DNA of 8,692 bases from an uncultured Bacteroidales bacterium (GCA_903912795.1 CAIWIS010000890.1:1-8692), one strand, 5' to 3'; positions 1-5,597 are shown, counted from the stretch's first letter. Program-made: numbers and translations. The notes: generated by a model from the sequence alone, not told the origin.

Positions 1-1
1 A

Positions 2-202
2 ATTGAAATTGCAGAGACTTATCTGTTTAAAATATATGGGAAAAAAGAAATCTTACAGCAACAACCCTATAACATAGATTTATTAAATAATTGTTGGATT
101 ATAGTAGGCACAATGCCTTCATATTTTATCAAAGGTGGAGTATTTGAGATTGCTATAGACTCCAGAAATGGTGAAGTATTAGGGTTAATTCATGGCAAGT
201 AG
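2..202 (+). CDS. NTF2-fold immunity-like protein, C-terminal 66 residues (5' end off window)
   Basis: The frame opening at base 2 is continuous to a TAG at 200-202 and gives 66 residues with no start in view, so the N-terminus lies to the left of the window. The fragment reads IEIAETYLFKIYGKKEI..., then ..NCWIIVGTMP.., then FKGG-like 'IKGGVFEIAIDSRNGEVL' and the terminal GLIHGK. The order AExYLFxIYGK, W-I-(I/V)-xGT-(L/M)-P, KGGxFEIxIxxxxGxVxxLxHGK is what I recall for the C-terminal half of Bacteroidetes NTF2-fold immunity proteins, small cytoplasmic proteins believed to neutralise a cognate polymorphic-toxin domain. The toxin would be expected upstream, outside the window. The immunity role is inferred from family resemblance alone; no toxin is visible. 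The next gene starts 127 nt downstream in the same direction. Confidence 0.72.
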   Translation: MEIAETYLFKIYGKKEILQQQPYNIDLLNNCWIIVGTMPSYFIKGGVFEIAIDSRNGEVLGLIHGK

Positions 203-246
203 GGTATCTAACCAGGCAAAGTCTGAAAAAGCAAAAAACTCAGCAA

Positions 247-288
247 CCTGTCCTACCTAAGTTTCGGCAGTAAGGTAGTAGTAACAGG
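247..288. other. imperfect hairpin between the immunity-like gene and the membrane-protein gene
   Basis: An outer arm CCTGT (247-251) pairs with ACAGG (284-288), and an inner arm CTACCT (253-258) pairs with AGGTAG (273-278). A 14-nt loop and an asymmetric bulge (1 nt against 5 nt) separate the parts. There is no T-run after it, so it is not a convincing intrinsic terminator. It could be a weak RNA structure or chance. I see no clear promoter in 203-329; TAAGTTTC at 258-265 is one base from the TAnnTTTG -7 consensus but has no good -33 partner. Confidence 0.25.
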
Positions 289-329
289 AAAAACAGCATC
301 AAATACAGAAAATCATAACACGAACTAAA

Positions 330-965
330 ATGAAAACAGTAATCAAAATATCGAAACTTTTGCAGATTGGGCTGTTGCTGACTTTTATTTTACCATTCTT
401 TCCGAGTGGTTGTGAATCTAAACAAGCAGAAGAAGCCTCGGTTCAGGATACAGCAATTGTTGCTAATGACTCCTTGTTAACTGATAGTGTTAAACAGGCT
501 GCGCGGGAGTTAGATGCTGATACTGTAGTAGCAACAACTACTGAAAATACAACCCAAGAATCTGATACAACCAAAAAAGAATCAGCAGACTCGAACTTAT
601 CGACAAAAATTGCTAAAAAATCAACAATTCTGAAACTTTTGCTAAGACCAAATAATAATTATACCGGAATAGCTGCACTTATCGACTGTTTTTCATTTTT
701 GCAGTTTGGATATGGTTTGGGTATGGCTTTTATTCTGTGGGTAATCGCACTCGTTGTCAAATTAAAAGATTTCAATAACATTTTTATTCTGATGAATATC
801 ATTGGGTTAATACTTATGTTTTACTCCTATTCTATTTCCAATATATTAAACGATGAAAGACTGTGGGGTTTCTGGGTTTGTATTTTCTGGAGTGCAATAA
901 TGAATGTTTTCGACTGTATTTTACTTTTCAGGCTTCGAAAATTGTCAAAAAAGTCAAATTTATAG
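330..965 (+). CDS. unrecognised membrane protein with N-terminal signal/lipobox-like segment and three C-terminal TM helices
   Basis: I do not recognise this 211-residue protein. Residues 1-7 are positively charged and 8-26 form a hydrophobic stretch ending FFPSGC, with Cys28 followed by Glu-Ser. This could be a lipoprotein signal, but Pro at -3 is atypical, so it may be a plain membrane anchor. Residues 29-98 form a low-complexity linker rich in Ser, Thr, Asp, Glu and Lys, presumably outside the inner membrane. Three hydrophobic segments follow at about 113-144, 150-170 and 178-201, then a Lys/Arg-rich tail (RLRKLSKKSNL), which suggests a cytoplasmic C-terminus. The start is the only plausible ATG ahead of the hydrophobic stretch; no strong Shine-Dalgarno is seen, as is usual in Bacteroidetes. 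The neighbour on the left is immunity-like, so a membrane immunity role is conceivable but unsupported. REP-like repeats begin two bases after the stop. Confidence 0.8.
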   Translation: MKTVIKISKLLQIGLLLTFILPFFPSGCESKQAEEASVQDTAIVANDSLLTDSVKQAARELDADTVVATTTENTTQESDTTKKESADSNLSTKIAKKSTILKLLLRPNNNYTGIAALIDCFSFLQFGYGLGMAFILWVIALVVKLKDFNNIFILMNIIGLILMFYSYSISNILNDERLWGFWVCIFWSAIMNVFDCILLFRLRKLSKKSNL

Positions 966-966
966 G

Positions 967-1000
967 TTTCTACAAATATATCGCTGCGCTGTAGCTTTGG
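967..1000 (+). repeat. REP-like repeat A1
   Basis: TTTCTACAAATATATC arm followed by the hairpin GCTGC-gct-GTAGC (983-995), then TTTGG. The stem contains one G-T wobble, at the position that is A-T in the other copies, so pairing is kept despite the substitution. It starts two bases after the stop of the upstream gene. Confidence 0.75.
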
Positions 1001-1019
1001 ATGATCAAATCGTATTTTG

Positions 1020-1049
1020 TTTCTACAAATATAACGCTACTCCGTAGCT
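1020..1049 (+). repeat. REP-like repeat A2
   Basis: TTTCTACAAATATAAC arm followed by the perfect hairpin GCTAC-tcc-GTAGC (1036-1048). Its last bases are shared with the first bases of A3, so A2 and A3 are fused head to tail. Confidence 0.78.
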
Positions 1050-1078
1050 ACAAATATATCACTACGCAGTAGCTTTGG
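1048..1078 (+). repeat. REP-like repeat A3, start of tandem copy 1
   Basis: CTACAAATATATC arm with hairpin CTAC-gca-GTAG (1062-1072, including flanks), followed by TTTGGAAAGAACGG. The same flank follows A4, which shows that A3 and A4 belong to duplicated longer units. Confidence 0.78.
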
Positions 1079-1093
1079 AAAGAACGGTATTAA

Positions 1094-1106
1094 GGTGCAA
1101 AGCACC
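1094..1106. repeat. short GGTGC-aaa-GCACC hairpin
   Basis: A perfect 5-bp stem with a 3-nt loop. It occupies the place where copy 2 of the tandem module has the long B2 hairpin with the same closing stem, as if the inner CCCGA/TCGGG part had been lost here or gained there. Confidence 0.7.
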
Positions 1107-1146
1107 GATTCTATTTGTAGAAAATCGATACAACAACCATTGTCGA

Positions 1147-1181
1147 GGTGCAGATGGAACATCCCGAGTATCGGGGGCACC
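1147..1181. repeat. long hairpin B1
   Basis: Outer stem GGTGC (1147-1151) with GCACC (1177-1181); inner stem CCCGA (1163-1167) with TCGGG (1171-1175) and loop GTA. The 11 bases between the left outer and inner arms (AGATGGAACAT) are nearly constant in B1-B3, although they are unpaired. Confidence 0.8.
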
Positions 1182-1217
1182 GAAACATTGGATTTGTTAT
1201 TTATAGGATTATATTTC

Positions 1218-1230
1218 GGTGCCCTGCACC
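1218..1230. repeat. short GGTGC-cct-GCACC hairpin, reverse orientation
   Basis: A perfect 5-bp stem with a 3-nt loop. The flanks (TTTCGGTGC..GCACCTTT) match the reverse complement of the flanks of the 1094-1106 hairpin, so this copy is inverted relative to it. It is followed by TTTGTTGAAT (1231-1240), a 10-mer that recurs at 2049-2058, also a few bases ahead of an A repeat. Confidence 0.65.
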
Positions 1231-1254
1231 TTTGTTGAATTCGTGGGGTTGGGT

Positions 1255-1288
1255 TTTCTACAAATATATCACTACGCTGTAGCTTTGG
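1255..1288 (+). repeat. REP-like repeat A4, start of tandem copy 2
   Basis: TTTCTACAAATATATC arm with hairpin CTAC-gct-GTAG (1272-1282), followed by CTTTGGAAAGAACGG as after A3. Confidence 0.78.
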
Positions 1289-1303
1289 AAAGAACGGCAT
1301 TAA

Positions 1304-1338
1304 GGTGCAGCTGGAACATCCCGAGTATCGGGGGCACC
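1304..1338. repeat. long hairpin B2
   Basis: Outer stem GGTGC (1304-1308) with GCACC (1334-1338); inner stem CCCGA (1320-1324) with TCGGG (1328-1332) and loop GTA. Confidence 0.8.
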
Positions 1339-1375
1339 GATGATATTTGTAGAAAATCGATACAACCATTATTGA

Positions 1376-1410
1376 GGTGCGGATGGAACATCCCGAGTAT
1401 CGGGGGCACC
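1376..1410. repeat. long hairpin B3, nearest to the transposase start
   Basis: Outer stem GGTGC (1376-1380) with GCACC (1406-1410); inner stem CCCGA (1392-1396) with TCGGG (1400-1404) and loop GTA. It lies 54 nt upstream of the transposase ATG, where a left-end subterminal hairpin of an IS200-like element would be expected. Confidence 0.8.
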
Positions 1411-1464
1411 GGAACATTTAAAATCGACATTGATTCATACATATTTAAAAATTGGCATAAAATT

Positions 1465-1926
1465 ATGGGAGATACATATTTGCAAATGCATGTCCATTTG
1501 GTTTTTGCAACAAAACACCGTGAAGCATCAATAAAAAAGGAATGGCGGGATGATTTGGAAAAATACATTACGGGTATAGTTCAGAATCATAAACACAAAA
1601 TGCTGGCCATTAAATCGGTTTCAGATCATGTCCATATATTTATTGGTTATAATGTTAACTACTTAATACCAAAACTCGTTGAAGAGATAAAGACATCGAG
1701 TAATAAATGGATAAAAGAAAATAATTTGTCGAAATTCAAATTTGACTGGCAACAGGGTTATGGTGGGTTTTCGCACTCACACTCACAAGTTGAAACGGTT
1801 TCGAATTATATAATGAATCAGGAAGCGCATCACAAGAAAAGGTCGTTCAAAGAAGAATATCTTCAAATGCTAAAAGACAATGGTATTGACTACAAAGAAG
1901 AATATATGTTTGAATTTTTTGAATAA
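1465..1926 (+). CDS. IS200-like / REP-associated tyrosine (Y1, HUH) transposase
   Basis: This 153-residue protein has the length and key residues of single-domain Y1 transposases, which cut and join single-stranded DNA at hairpins through a covalent 5'-phosphotyrosine link. The HUH motif is His55-Val56-His57 (in SDHVHIFIG), and the nucleophile is probably Tyr115 in SNYIMNQ, with Gln119 four residues on as in the family YxxxQ pattern. The segments YITGIVQN, KWI and FKFDWQQGYGGFS also fit the Bacteroidetes members I know. The frame is open leftward to 1219, but that extension only translates the hairpin repeats; the ATG at 1465 gives MGDTYLQMHVHLVFATKH, the expected N-terminus. No tnpB is present. 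No frameshift or missing catalytic residue is seen, so it may be active. REP-like repeats on both sides suggest it is the enzyme that recognises them, by analogy with proteobacterial RAYTs. Confidence 0.92.
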   Translation: MGDTYLQMHVHLVFATKHREASIKKEWRDDLEKYITGIVQNHKHKMLAIKSVSDHVHIFIGYNVNYLIPKLVEEIKTSSNKWIKENNLSKFKFDWQQGYGGFSHSHSQVETVSNYIMNQEAHHKKRSFKEEYLQMLKDNGIDYKEEYMFEFFE

Positions 1927-1965
1927 AAAAAATGTGTTAATCATCATCTGAGCGTTGAATGTTTT

Positions 1966-1989
1966 TAGATATTACGCCACTCTGTAGCT
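1966..1989 (+). repeat. degenerate REP-like repeat A5
   Basis: TAGATATTACGCCACTCTGTAGCT matches the A consensus from the ATAT of the arm through the stem region. The left stem arm is eroded (CCAC in place of CTAC), so only part can pair with GTAG. It lies about 40 nt past the transposase stop. Confidence 0.5.
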
Positions 1990-2009
1990 ACCTTTTCGGC
2001 GTATGTCCG

Positions 2010-2040
2010 TTTTCTACAAATATCACGCTACTCCGTAGCT
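2010..2040 (+). repeat. REP-like repeat A6
   Basis: TTTTCTACAAATATCAC arm with the perfect hairpin GCTAC-tcc-GTAGC (2027-2039), followed by TCTGG. Same orientation as the copies upstream of the transposase. Confidence 0.78.
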
Positions 2041-2067
2041 CTGGTGGTTTTGTTGAATGACCGCGTA

Positions 2068-2095
2068 TCTACAAATATCACGCTACTCCGTAGCT
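2068..2095 (+). repeat. REP-like repeat A7
   Basis: TCTACAAATATCAC arm with the perfect hairpin GCTAC-tcc-GTAGC (2082-2094), identical to A6 through the core. It marks the right edge of the repeat island. Confidence 0.78.
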
Positions 2096-2160
2096 TTTGA
2101 AATATAGGTTGAGTTTAGCGATTCACTTTCAATATATTATTTGTGCAAAAAATGATAATA

Positions 2161-2192
2161 TTTGTTTTATTCCAATTATTTTTTTAATTTTG
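2161..2192 (+). promoter_or_regulatory. candidate Bacteroidetes-type promoter of the first surface-protein gene
   Basis: TTTG at 2161-2164 is followed after 20 nt by TAATTTTG at 2185-2192, which fits the Bacteroidetes -33 TTTG and -7 TAnnTTTG pattern with acceptable spacing. Transcription would start near 2199, giving a 5' UTR of about 70 nt that contains the conserved leader. In such AT-rich DNA, chance matches are possible. No equally good pair is seen ahead of the paralogue. Confidence 0.42.
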
Positions 2193-2228
2193 TATTTGTT
2201 TCTTGATTTTTGTGTATTGTGTTTAAAT

Positions 2229-2259
2229 AACTAATTAATTTCTAACTATAATTCTTAGT
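2229..2259 (+). promoter_or_regulatory. conserved 31-nt leader, copy 1
   Basis: This segment matches 5658-5688, ahead of the paralogue, at 28 of 31 positions; the three differences fall together at 2241-2243. It ends 8 nt before the ATG, against 9 nt in the other gene, and the bases in between are not conserved. The core ACTATAATTCTTAGT is identical. It may be a translation-enhancing or regulatory 5' UTR element, or simply retained from the gene duplication. Confidence 0.6.
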
Positions 2260-2267
2260 TTACTTGT

Positions 2268-5200
2268 ATGAAAAAGACTTTATTATCTTCAGTTTCATTG
2301 TGTTTTGTTCTTTTCGTAAATTTGCTGGTGGCTCACGCGGCCGAAAACGCAACAGCAGTTTTTAGTCCAACAACTACGTTGAGTGGTTTCCAGTATTCGT
2401 TAGGTAGTGGCCCTTCGGCCGAACAGTCGTTTAAAGTAAGCGGAACTAATCTCACTGGTAATTTAATTGTTACTGCTCCTGTTAATTACGAAATTTCGCC
2501 GCTTTCGGGTTCTTCGTTTATTTCGATGAGTAGTATCACTATAGCTCATTCGGGTGGTGTTGTAAGCGAGTTGACACTTTATGTTCGACTAAAATCGGGA
2601 TTAGCAGCCAATACATATAGTGGCAATATCTCTATTGCATCAGCTGGTGCACAAACCGAATATATAGCACTGAGCGGTGCAGTACTAAATCCTCCAACCA
2701 TTAGCACCTCGGTAACTAGTATTACTGGTTTGTATAGCTTTTATAATGTGGGCGAATCGGTTGTAAAATCGGTACTGATAACCGGTTCCGACTTAAAAGC
2801 AGGCATTGTGGTTGCTCCACCTTATAATTTCGAAATTTCGACGAATGCTACTTCGGGCTTCACAACTTCTTCAATCACCTTACCTGTAGGTGTGGGTAAC
2901 GCCATTTCAACAACCATTTACATCCGATTATATCCGTATACCTATCCTACCTACGATTATTCGGGTAATCTGACTTTGACGTCGACCGGAGCAACCAGCA
3001 AAACGGTATCGGTTACAGGTAGAAGCATGTATAAACCAGTTCTCTCAACTTCAACTACATCTCTTACTTCTTTTAATTATTTTGTTGGCGCTGGTCCTTC
3101 GGCTCAGCAATCGTTTACTATTAGTGGAACCGATATTATCGATCCGGTAACTATTACTGCCCCTACCAACTACGAAATATCGACTTATAACGGAACTAGT
3201 TTTTCCGGACAATCAAGCATTACGCTTTATCCTTCGTATTACAGTTTGTATAGCACTACTATTTATGTGCGTTTGAAGTCGGGTTTAACAGCTGGTACTT
3301 ATGGTGGAAATTTGACATGCACAAGTACGAGCGCTGCAACTAAAACGATAAGTTTGTCGGGTAGTGTTACTTCGCAACCTGTTGTAAATGTATCGACAAC
3401 AAGTTTGACTGGCTTTCGTTACAATTTAGGTAGTGGCCCATCAACCGAAAAAATGTTTACCGTGAGTGGATCTTCACTAAGTTCCATTATATTTATTTAT
3501 GCACCTACCAATTACGAAATTTCGACCAATGGCGGTAGTGCTTTTGCTGCAACAAGTTCTATTGTACTGCCTCAATCGGGTGGAACGGTAGCTGCAACCA
3601 ATATTTATGTTCGTTTAAAAGCCGGTTTGGCCGAAGGTAACTACAACGAAAATGTTACAATCGCATCGTCCACTACACCAAATCAACTTGTGTCATTAAG
3701 TGGTACCGTAGTAAATCCGAATGGCATAACAGTTTCCGAAACTGCACTGAGTGGTATGGATTACATAGCTGGCAATGGTCCATCAAACGAGAAATCAGTT
3801 GTTATGTCGGGTGGTGGCATCAGTTCGTTGGTAATTGTTACAGCTACCGATAATTTCGAAATATCCACAGGCTCAGGCCCTGCATTTCAGGGAGGTCAAC
3901 AGATGTTGTTCCAACCTGTAGCAAACGAAATTACAGCAAAAACAATTTATGTTCGACTCAAATCGGGTTTAACAGCCAGTTCGTACTCAGGTTCCATCAG
4001 TTTTGCTACATCAGGCTACACCACCAAAAATGTGACATTAAGCGGTACGATAACTTCGCCTGTGGTGCTACTTAAAGATCCTGATTATTACATACAACGC
4101 AATAATGGTACACTTACATTTTCGAACAACTGGCTGTTTTCACGAAACCTTGGAAATTATATAAACACCTCTGATTTACTTGGTGCAACTTCTACTGTAC
4201 GTGGCATGGCTGTTCGCAACGGCAAAATGCTATTTTGTAGTCGTAGTACCAGTAACCAACTCATCAGTATAGATGGAAAAACAGGCGTTCGAACCGCTAT
4301 TAATCTTGCTACAAATGTATTTAAGTATACTGGTCGTAATTTTAATAATACTGCCGACAGTTTGTATACAGTAAGTTTTCCATGCAACGATATTAAAGTG
4401 GATAAAGGAGGAAATGTATTAGTAAGTAATTTAATGACAAGCAGTACTTCGCGGTTTCAAATTTGGAAAGTAAATTCAGAAACAGGCAGTGGGTCATTGT
4501 TAATCGATCAGAAAGATTTTTCCTTAATATCGCCTGCCAGTACAGTCAGAATTGATGGATTTTATGTGCTGGGCGATGTGAATACCATTGCCAATATTTA
4601 TGCAGTTTGTTCGTCTACTGTAACCAATATCCGCGAAATGTATAGATGGTCAATTAATAGTGGAATTGCAAGCTCAGTACCTTTTGTTACTAATTTAGAT
4701 AAATCACCCGAAGCAGCTTTTGGTTCAGCAACTTGTATATCTACAATCGACGGTGAAAATTTTTACATTGATGGCGATAAAATAATGCCATTCAAATACA
4801 ATATTAATACAGGGTTTAGCGATTCGTTTAAGAATTATCCAATTGTATATACCGATTCCATTACTTCGCCAATGTATAAATCAAAGATATCGCAGCCAGT
4901 AAATGGGGTTACTGAGTTTACAGTTGGCTCCGATAAGTTTTTAATAGTCGGAGCAACCAGTTATATTCCCACTAGCTTAACTCCACCAGCCGCCTTCCGT
5001 ATTTATAAGTATGACTCTTATAGTGATAAAATAGCCGATTTGCAATGTTTGTGGACTTTTCCACTTATAGGTATGGGTAATACCACCAATGCGAGCAGAA
5101 TGGTTATATCGGCAGTTGAAGTGAACGGTAAAGTAGCCACTATCTACATTTATTATCCCGAAAATGGATATGGAGTTTATCAACTTAATGTAGGACTTGG

Positions 5201-5435
5201 CACCGATACCAATCCAACCAAATTAAATAGTGATATTACTGTTTGGATTGATGGAAACGACATAAAAGCTTCGGAAGAGTTAAGTCAACTGGAAGTTTAC
5301 ACAGTTACAGGTCAGTTACTGAAATCAGTTAAAAACACCATGTCGGTTACCAAACCAGCTGTAAATGGGGTTTATATTGTGAAAACAATGAATAGTTCAG
5401 GAGAAACGCATTCGCAAAAAATTATTATTCAATAA
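2268..5435 (+). CDS. large secreted surface protein: five Ig-like repeats, unknown propeller-like domain, T9SS sorting tail
   Basis: This 1055-residue protein opens with a signal peptide (MKKTLLSS..., probable cleavage after VAHA, residue 24). Five repeats of about 114 residues follow at roughly 25-142, 143-255, 256-369, 370-484 and 485-598. Each contains variants of GPS.E.SF.VSG, (V/I)TAP.NYEIS, TIYVRLKSGL, G.YSGN and a closing (S)LSG; these are probably beta-sandwich modules typical of Bacteroidetes exported proteins. Repeat 2 departs from the pattern with RLYPYTYP in place of RLKSGL. Residues 599-985 form a different domain with W-L-F-S-x-N-L-G-N-Y, VRNGKMLFCSRS, CNDIKVD.GGNVLVSN and QIWKV; the layout resembles DUF4623-type propeller-like domains, but I am not sure. 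The last 48 residues (LEVYTVTGQ..NGVYIVK..QKIIIQ) look like a T9SS type A sorting domain lacking the usual PNP start. No catalytic site is recognised; adhesion or matrix function is inference. Two tandem TAA stops end it. Confidence 0.93.
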   Translation: MKKTLLSSVSLCFVLFVNLLVAHAAENATAVFSPTTTLSGFQYSLGSGPSAEQSFKVSGTNLTGNLIVTAPVNYEISPLSGSSFISMSSITIAHSGGVVSELTLYVRLKSGLAANTYSGNISIASAGAQTEYIALSGAVLNPPTISTSVTSITGLYSFYNVGESVVKSVLITGSDLKAGIVVAPPYNFEISTNATSGFTTSSITLPVGVGNAISTTIYIRLYPYTYPTYDYSGNLTLTSTGATSKTVSVTGRSMYKPVLSTSTTSLTSFNYFVGAGPSAQQSFTISGTDIIDPVTITAPTNYEISTYNGTSFSGQSSITLYPSYYSLYSTTIYVRLKSGLTAGTYGGNLTCTSTSAATKTISLSGSVTSQPVVNVSTTSLTGFRYNLGSGPSTEKMFTVSGSSLSSIIFIYAPTNYEISTNGGSAFAATSSIVLPQSGGTVAATNIYVRLKAGLAEGNYNENVTIASSTTPNQLVSLSGTVVNPNGITVSETALSGMDYIAGNGPSNEKSVVMSGGGISSLVIVTATDNFEISTGSGPAFQGGQQMLFQPVANEITAKTIYVRLKSGLTASSYSGSISFATSGYTTKNVTLSGTITSPVVLLKDPDYYIQRNNGTLTFSNNWLFSRNLGNYINTSDLLGATSTVRGMAVRNGKMLFCSRSTSNQLISIDGKTGVRTAINLATNVFKYTGRNFNNTADSLYTVSFPCNDIKVDKGGNVLVSNLMTSSTSRFQIWKVNSETGSGSLLIDQKDFSLISPASTVRIDGFYVLGDVNTIANIYAVCSSTVTNIREMYRWSINSGIASSVPFVTNLDKSPEAAFGSATCISTIDGENFYIDGDKIMPFKYNINTGFSDSFKNYPIVYTDSITSPMYKSKISQPVNGVTEFTVGSDKFLIVGATSYIPTSLTPPAAFRIYKYDSYSDKIADLQCLWTFPLIGMGNTTNASRMVISAVEVNGKVATIYIYYPENGYGVYQLNVGLGTDTNPTKLNSDITVWIDGNDIKASEELSQLEVYTVTGQLLKSVKNTMSVTKPAVNGVYIVKTMNSSGETHSQKIIIQ
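2340..4061 (+). repeat. five Ig-like repeat units within the first surface-protein gene
   Basis: The units begin at about 2340, 2694, 3033, 3378 and 3720, with a period of about 340 nt, and end near 4061. They are diverged at DNA level and clear at protein level through NYEIS/NFEIS, TIYVRL and the terminal (L)SG. Each corresponds to a specific unit of the downstream paralogue: 1 to 1, 2 to 2, 3 to 3, 4 to 4, and 5 to 6. Confidence 0.85.
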
Positions 5436-5454
5436 TAATATTGCAAAGTGAATG

Positions 5455-5469
5455 ATGATAAAGTATCAT
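5455..5469. other. small AT-rich hairpin after the first surface-protein gene
   Basis: ATGATA (5455-5460) pairs perfectly with TATCAT (5464-5469) around a 3-nt loop, 20 nt after the stop. It is followed by AGTTTATT and not a clean T-run, so it is at best a weak transcription end. Confidence 0.3.
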
Positions 5470-5514
5470 AGTTTATTCCAGCCAGCTCTATTATCTGTGT
5501 TTCTCTTTTCGTTT

Positions 5515-5552
5515 ACTTACGAGCTAAGTGATATTCCAAGTTCGGCGTAAGT
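5515..5552. other. 7-bp inverted repeat in the intergenic region
   Basis: ACTTACG (5515-5521) is the exact reverse complement of CGTAAGT (5546-5552), with 24 nt between. It lies immediately before the stronger hairpin at 5565-5597. The two could be one structured RNA or two operator-like sites. Confidence 0.35.
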
Positions 5553-5564
5553 TATAATGAAAAT

Positions 5565-5597
5565 GGCTCGATTTAGCGCCTTTCGCTATGTCGGGCC
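5565..5597. other. strong 14-bp hairpin between the paralogous genes
   Basis: The arms 5565-5578 (GGCTCGATTTAGCG) and 5584-5597 (CGCTATGTCGGGCC) pair at 11 Watson-Crick positions and two G-T wobbles with one mismatch, around the loop CCTTT. The arms are much more GC-rich than their surroundings. The sequence is unrelated to the A and B repeats elsewhere in the window. It may be a terminator stem without a T-run, an RNA-stabilising 3' structure, or a member of another REP-like family. Confidence 0.6.

Larger units (their letters stand above)
1048..1189 (+). repeat. tandem module copy 1 (short inner hairpin)
   Basis: This 142-nt module runs through A3, the short hairpin at 1094-1106, the inverted arm TATTTGTAGAAAAT (1112-1125), the spacer TCGATACAAC, and B1. 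It aligns along its length with 1258-1418, which begins exactly 210 nt later. The main difference is the inner hairpin: 13 nt here, 35 nt in copy 2. Confidence 0.75.
1254..1356. repeat. 103-nt unit bounded by perfect 14-bp inverted repeats
   Basis: TTTTCTACAAATAT (1254-1267) is exactly the reverse complement of ATATTTGTAGAAAA (1343-1356). Between them lie the A4 stem-loop and B2. The unit therefore resembles a small BIME or a non-autonomous, MITE-like element. The corresponding arms in copy 1 (1048-1056 and 1112-1120) pair over 9 bases. Confidence 0.7.
1258..1418 (+). repeat. tandem module copy 2 (long inner hairpin B2)
   Basis: This 161-nt module matches 1048-1189 through A4, B2, the inverted arm (1343-1356), TCGATACAAC and B3. 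Against copy 1 it is 22 nt longer at the inner hairpin and 3 nt shorter in the spacer before the last B hairpin. Confidence 0.75.
966..1464. repeat. REP-like repeat cluster on the 5' side of the transposase
   Basis: This 499-nt stretch carries no credible gene. It is almost entirely small inverted repeats: four copies of repeat A (stem CTAC/GTAG), three long B hairpins (GGTGC..CCCGA-gta-TCGGG.GCACC), two short GGTGC/GCACC hairpins, and reverse-complement copies of the A-repeat arm (ATTTGTAGAAAAT). Reading frames through it on both strands are translations of these hairpins and not proteins. The arrangement resembles the BIME clusters made of REP sequences that accompany REP-associated tyrosine transposases. 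Members are listed separately. Confidence 0.8.
1927..2267. other. gene-free stretch: three A repeats, then AT-rich promoter and leader
   Basis: The 341 nt between the transposase and the first large surface-protein gene hold repeats A5-A7 up to 2095, then a very AT-rich segment with a candidate promoter (2161-2192) and a leader shared with the paralogue (2229-2259). No B hairpins are present on this side. I see no small gene or RNA gene. Confidence 0.7.

Noticed and set aside
227..328. Short open frame between the first two genes, in the frame of the immunity-like fragment
   Set aside because: It has 33 codons, no ATG, lies behind two in-frame stops (209 and 224), and resembles no protein I recognise; probably chance.
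1037..1417. Reverse-strand reading frame across the repeat cluster (and a second at 1272-1568)
   Set aside because: The translations are the A and B hairpins read out repeatedly (CPRYSGCS and VPPILGMFHLHL-type strings); neither has a start context, and neither looks like a real protein.
1219..1464. N-terminal extension of the transposase to a GTG at 1219
   Set aside because: The added 82 codons translate hairpin repeats, and the family N-terminus fits the ATG at 1465.
1927..1965. Intrinsic terminator after the transposase
   Set aside because: There is an A-run directly after the stop, but no stem followed by T residues.
966..2095. CRISPR array reading of the seven A repeats
   Set aside because: Spacing is irregular, two copies overlap, spacers are themselves repeated, there are no cas genes, and the repeats flank a transposase.
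2268..4061. Large DNA repeats as a recent tandem duplication within the surface-protein gene
   Set aside because: Units within one gene are strongly diverged at DNA level; each is closer to its positional partner in the other paralogue, so the expansion is old.
4157..4387. Reverse-strand open frame inside the first surface-protein gene
   Set aside because: It lies wholly within a strongly supported gene and has no recognisable protein features; a shadow frame. The same applies to 4977-5183 and 8325-8573.
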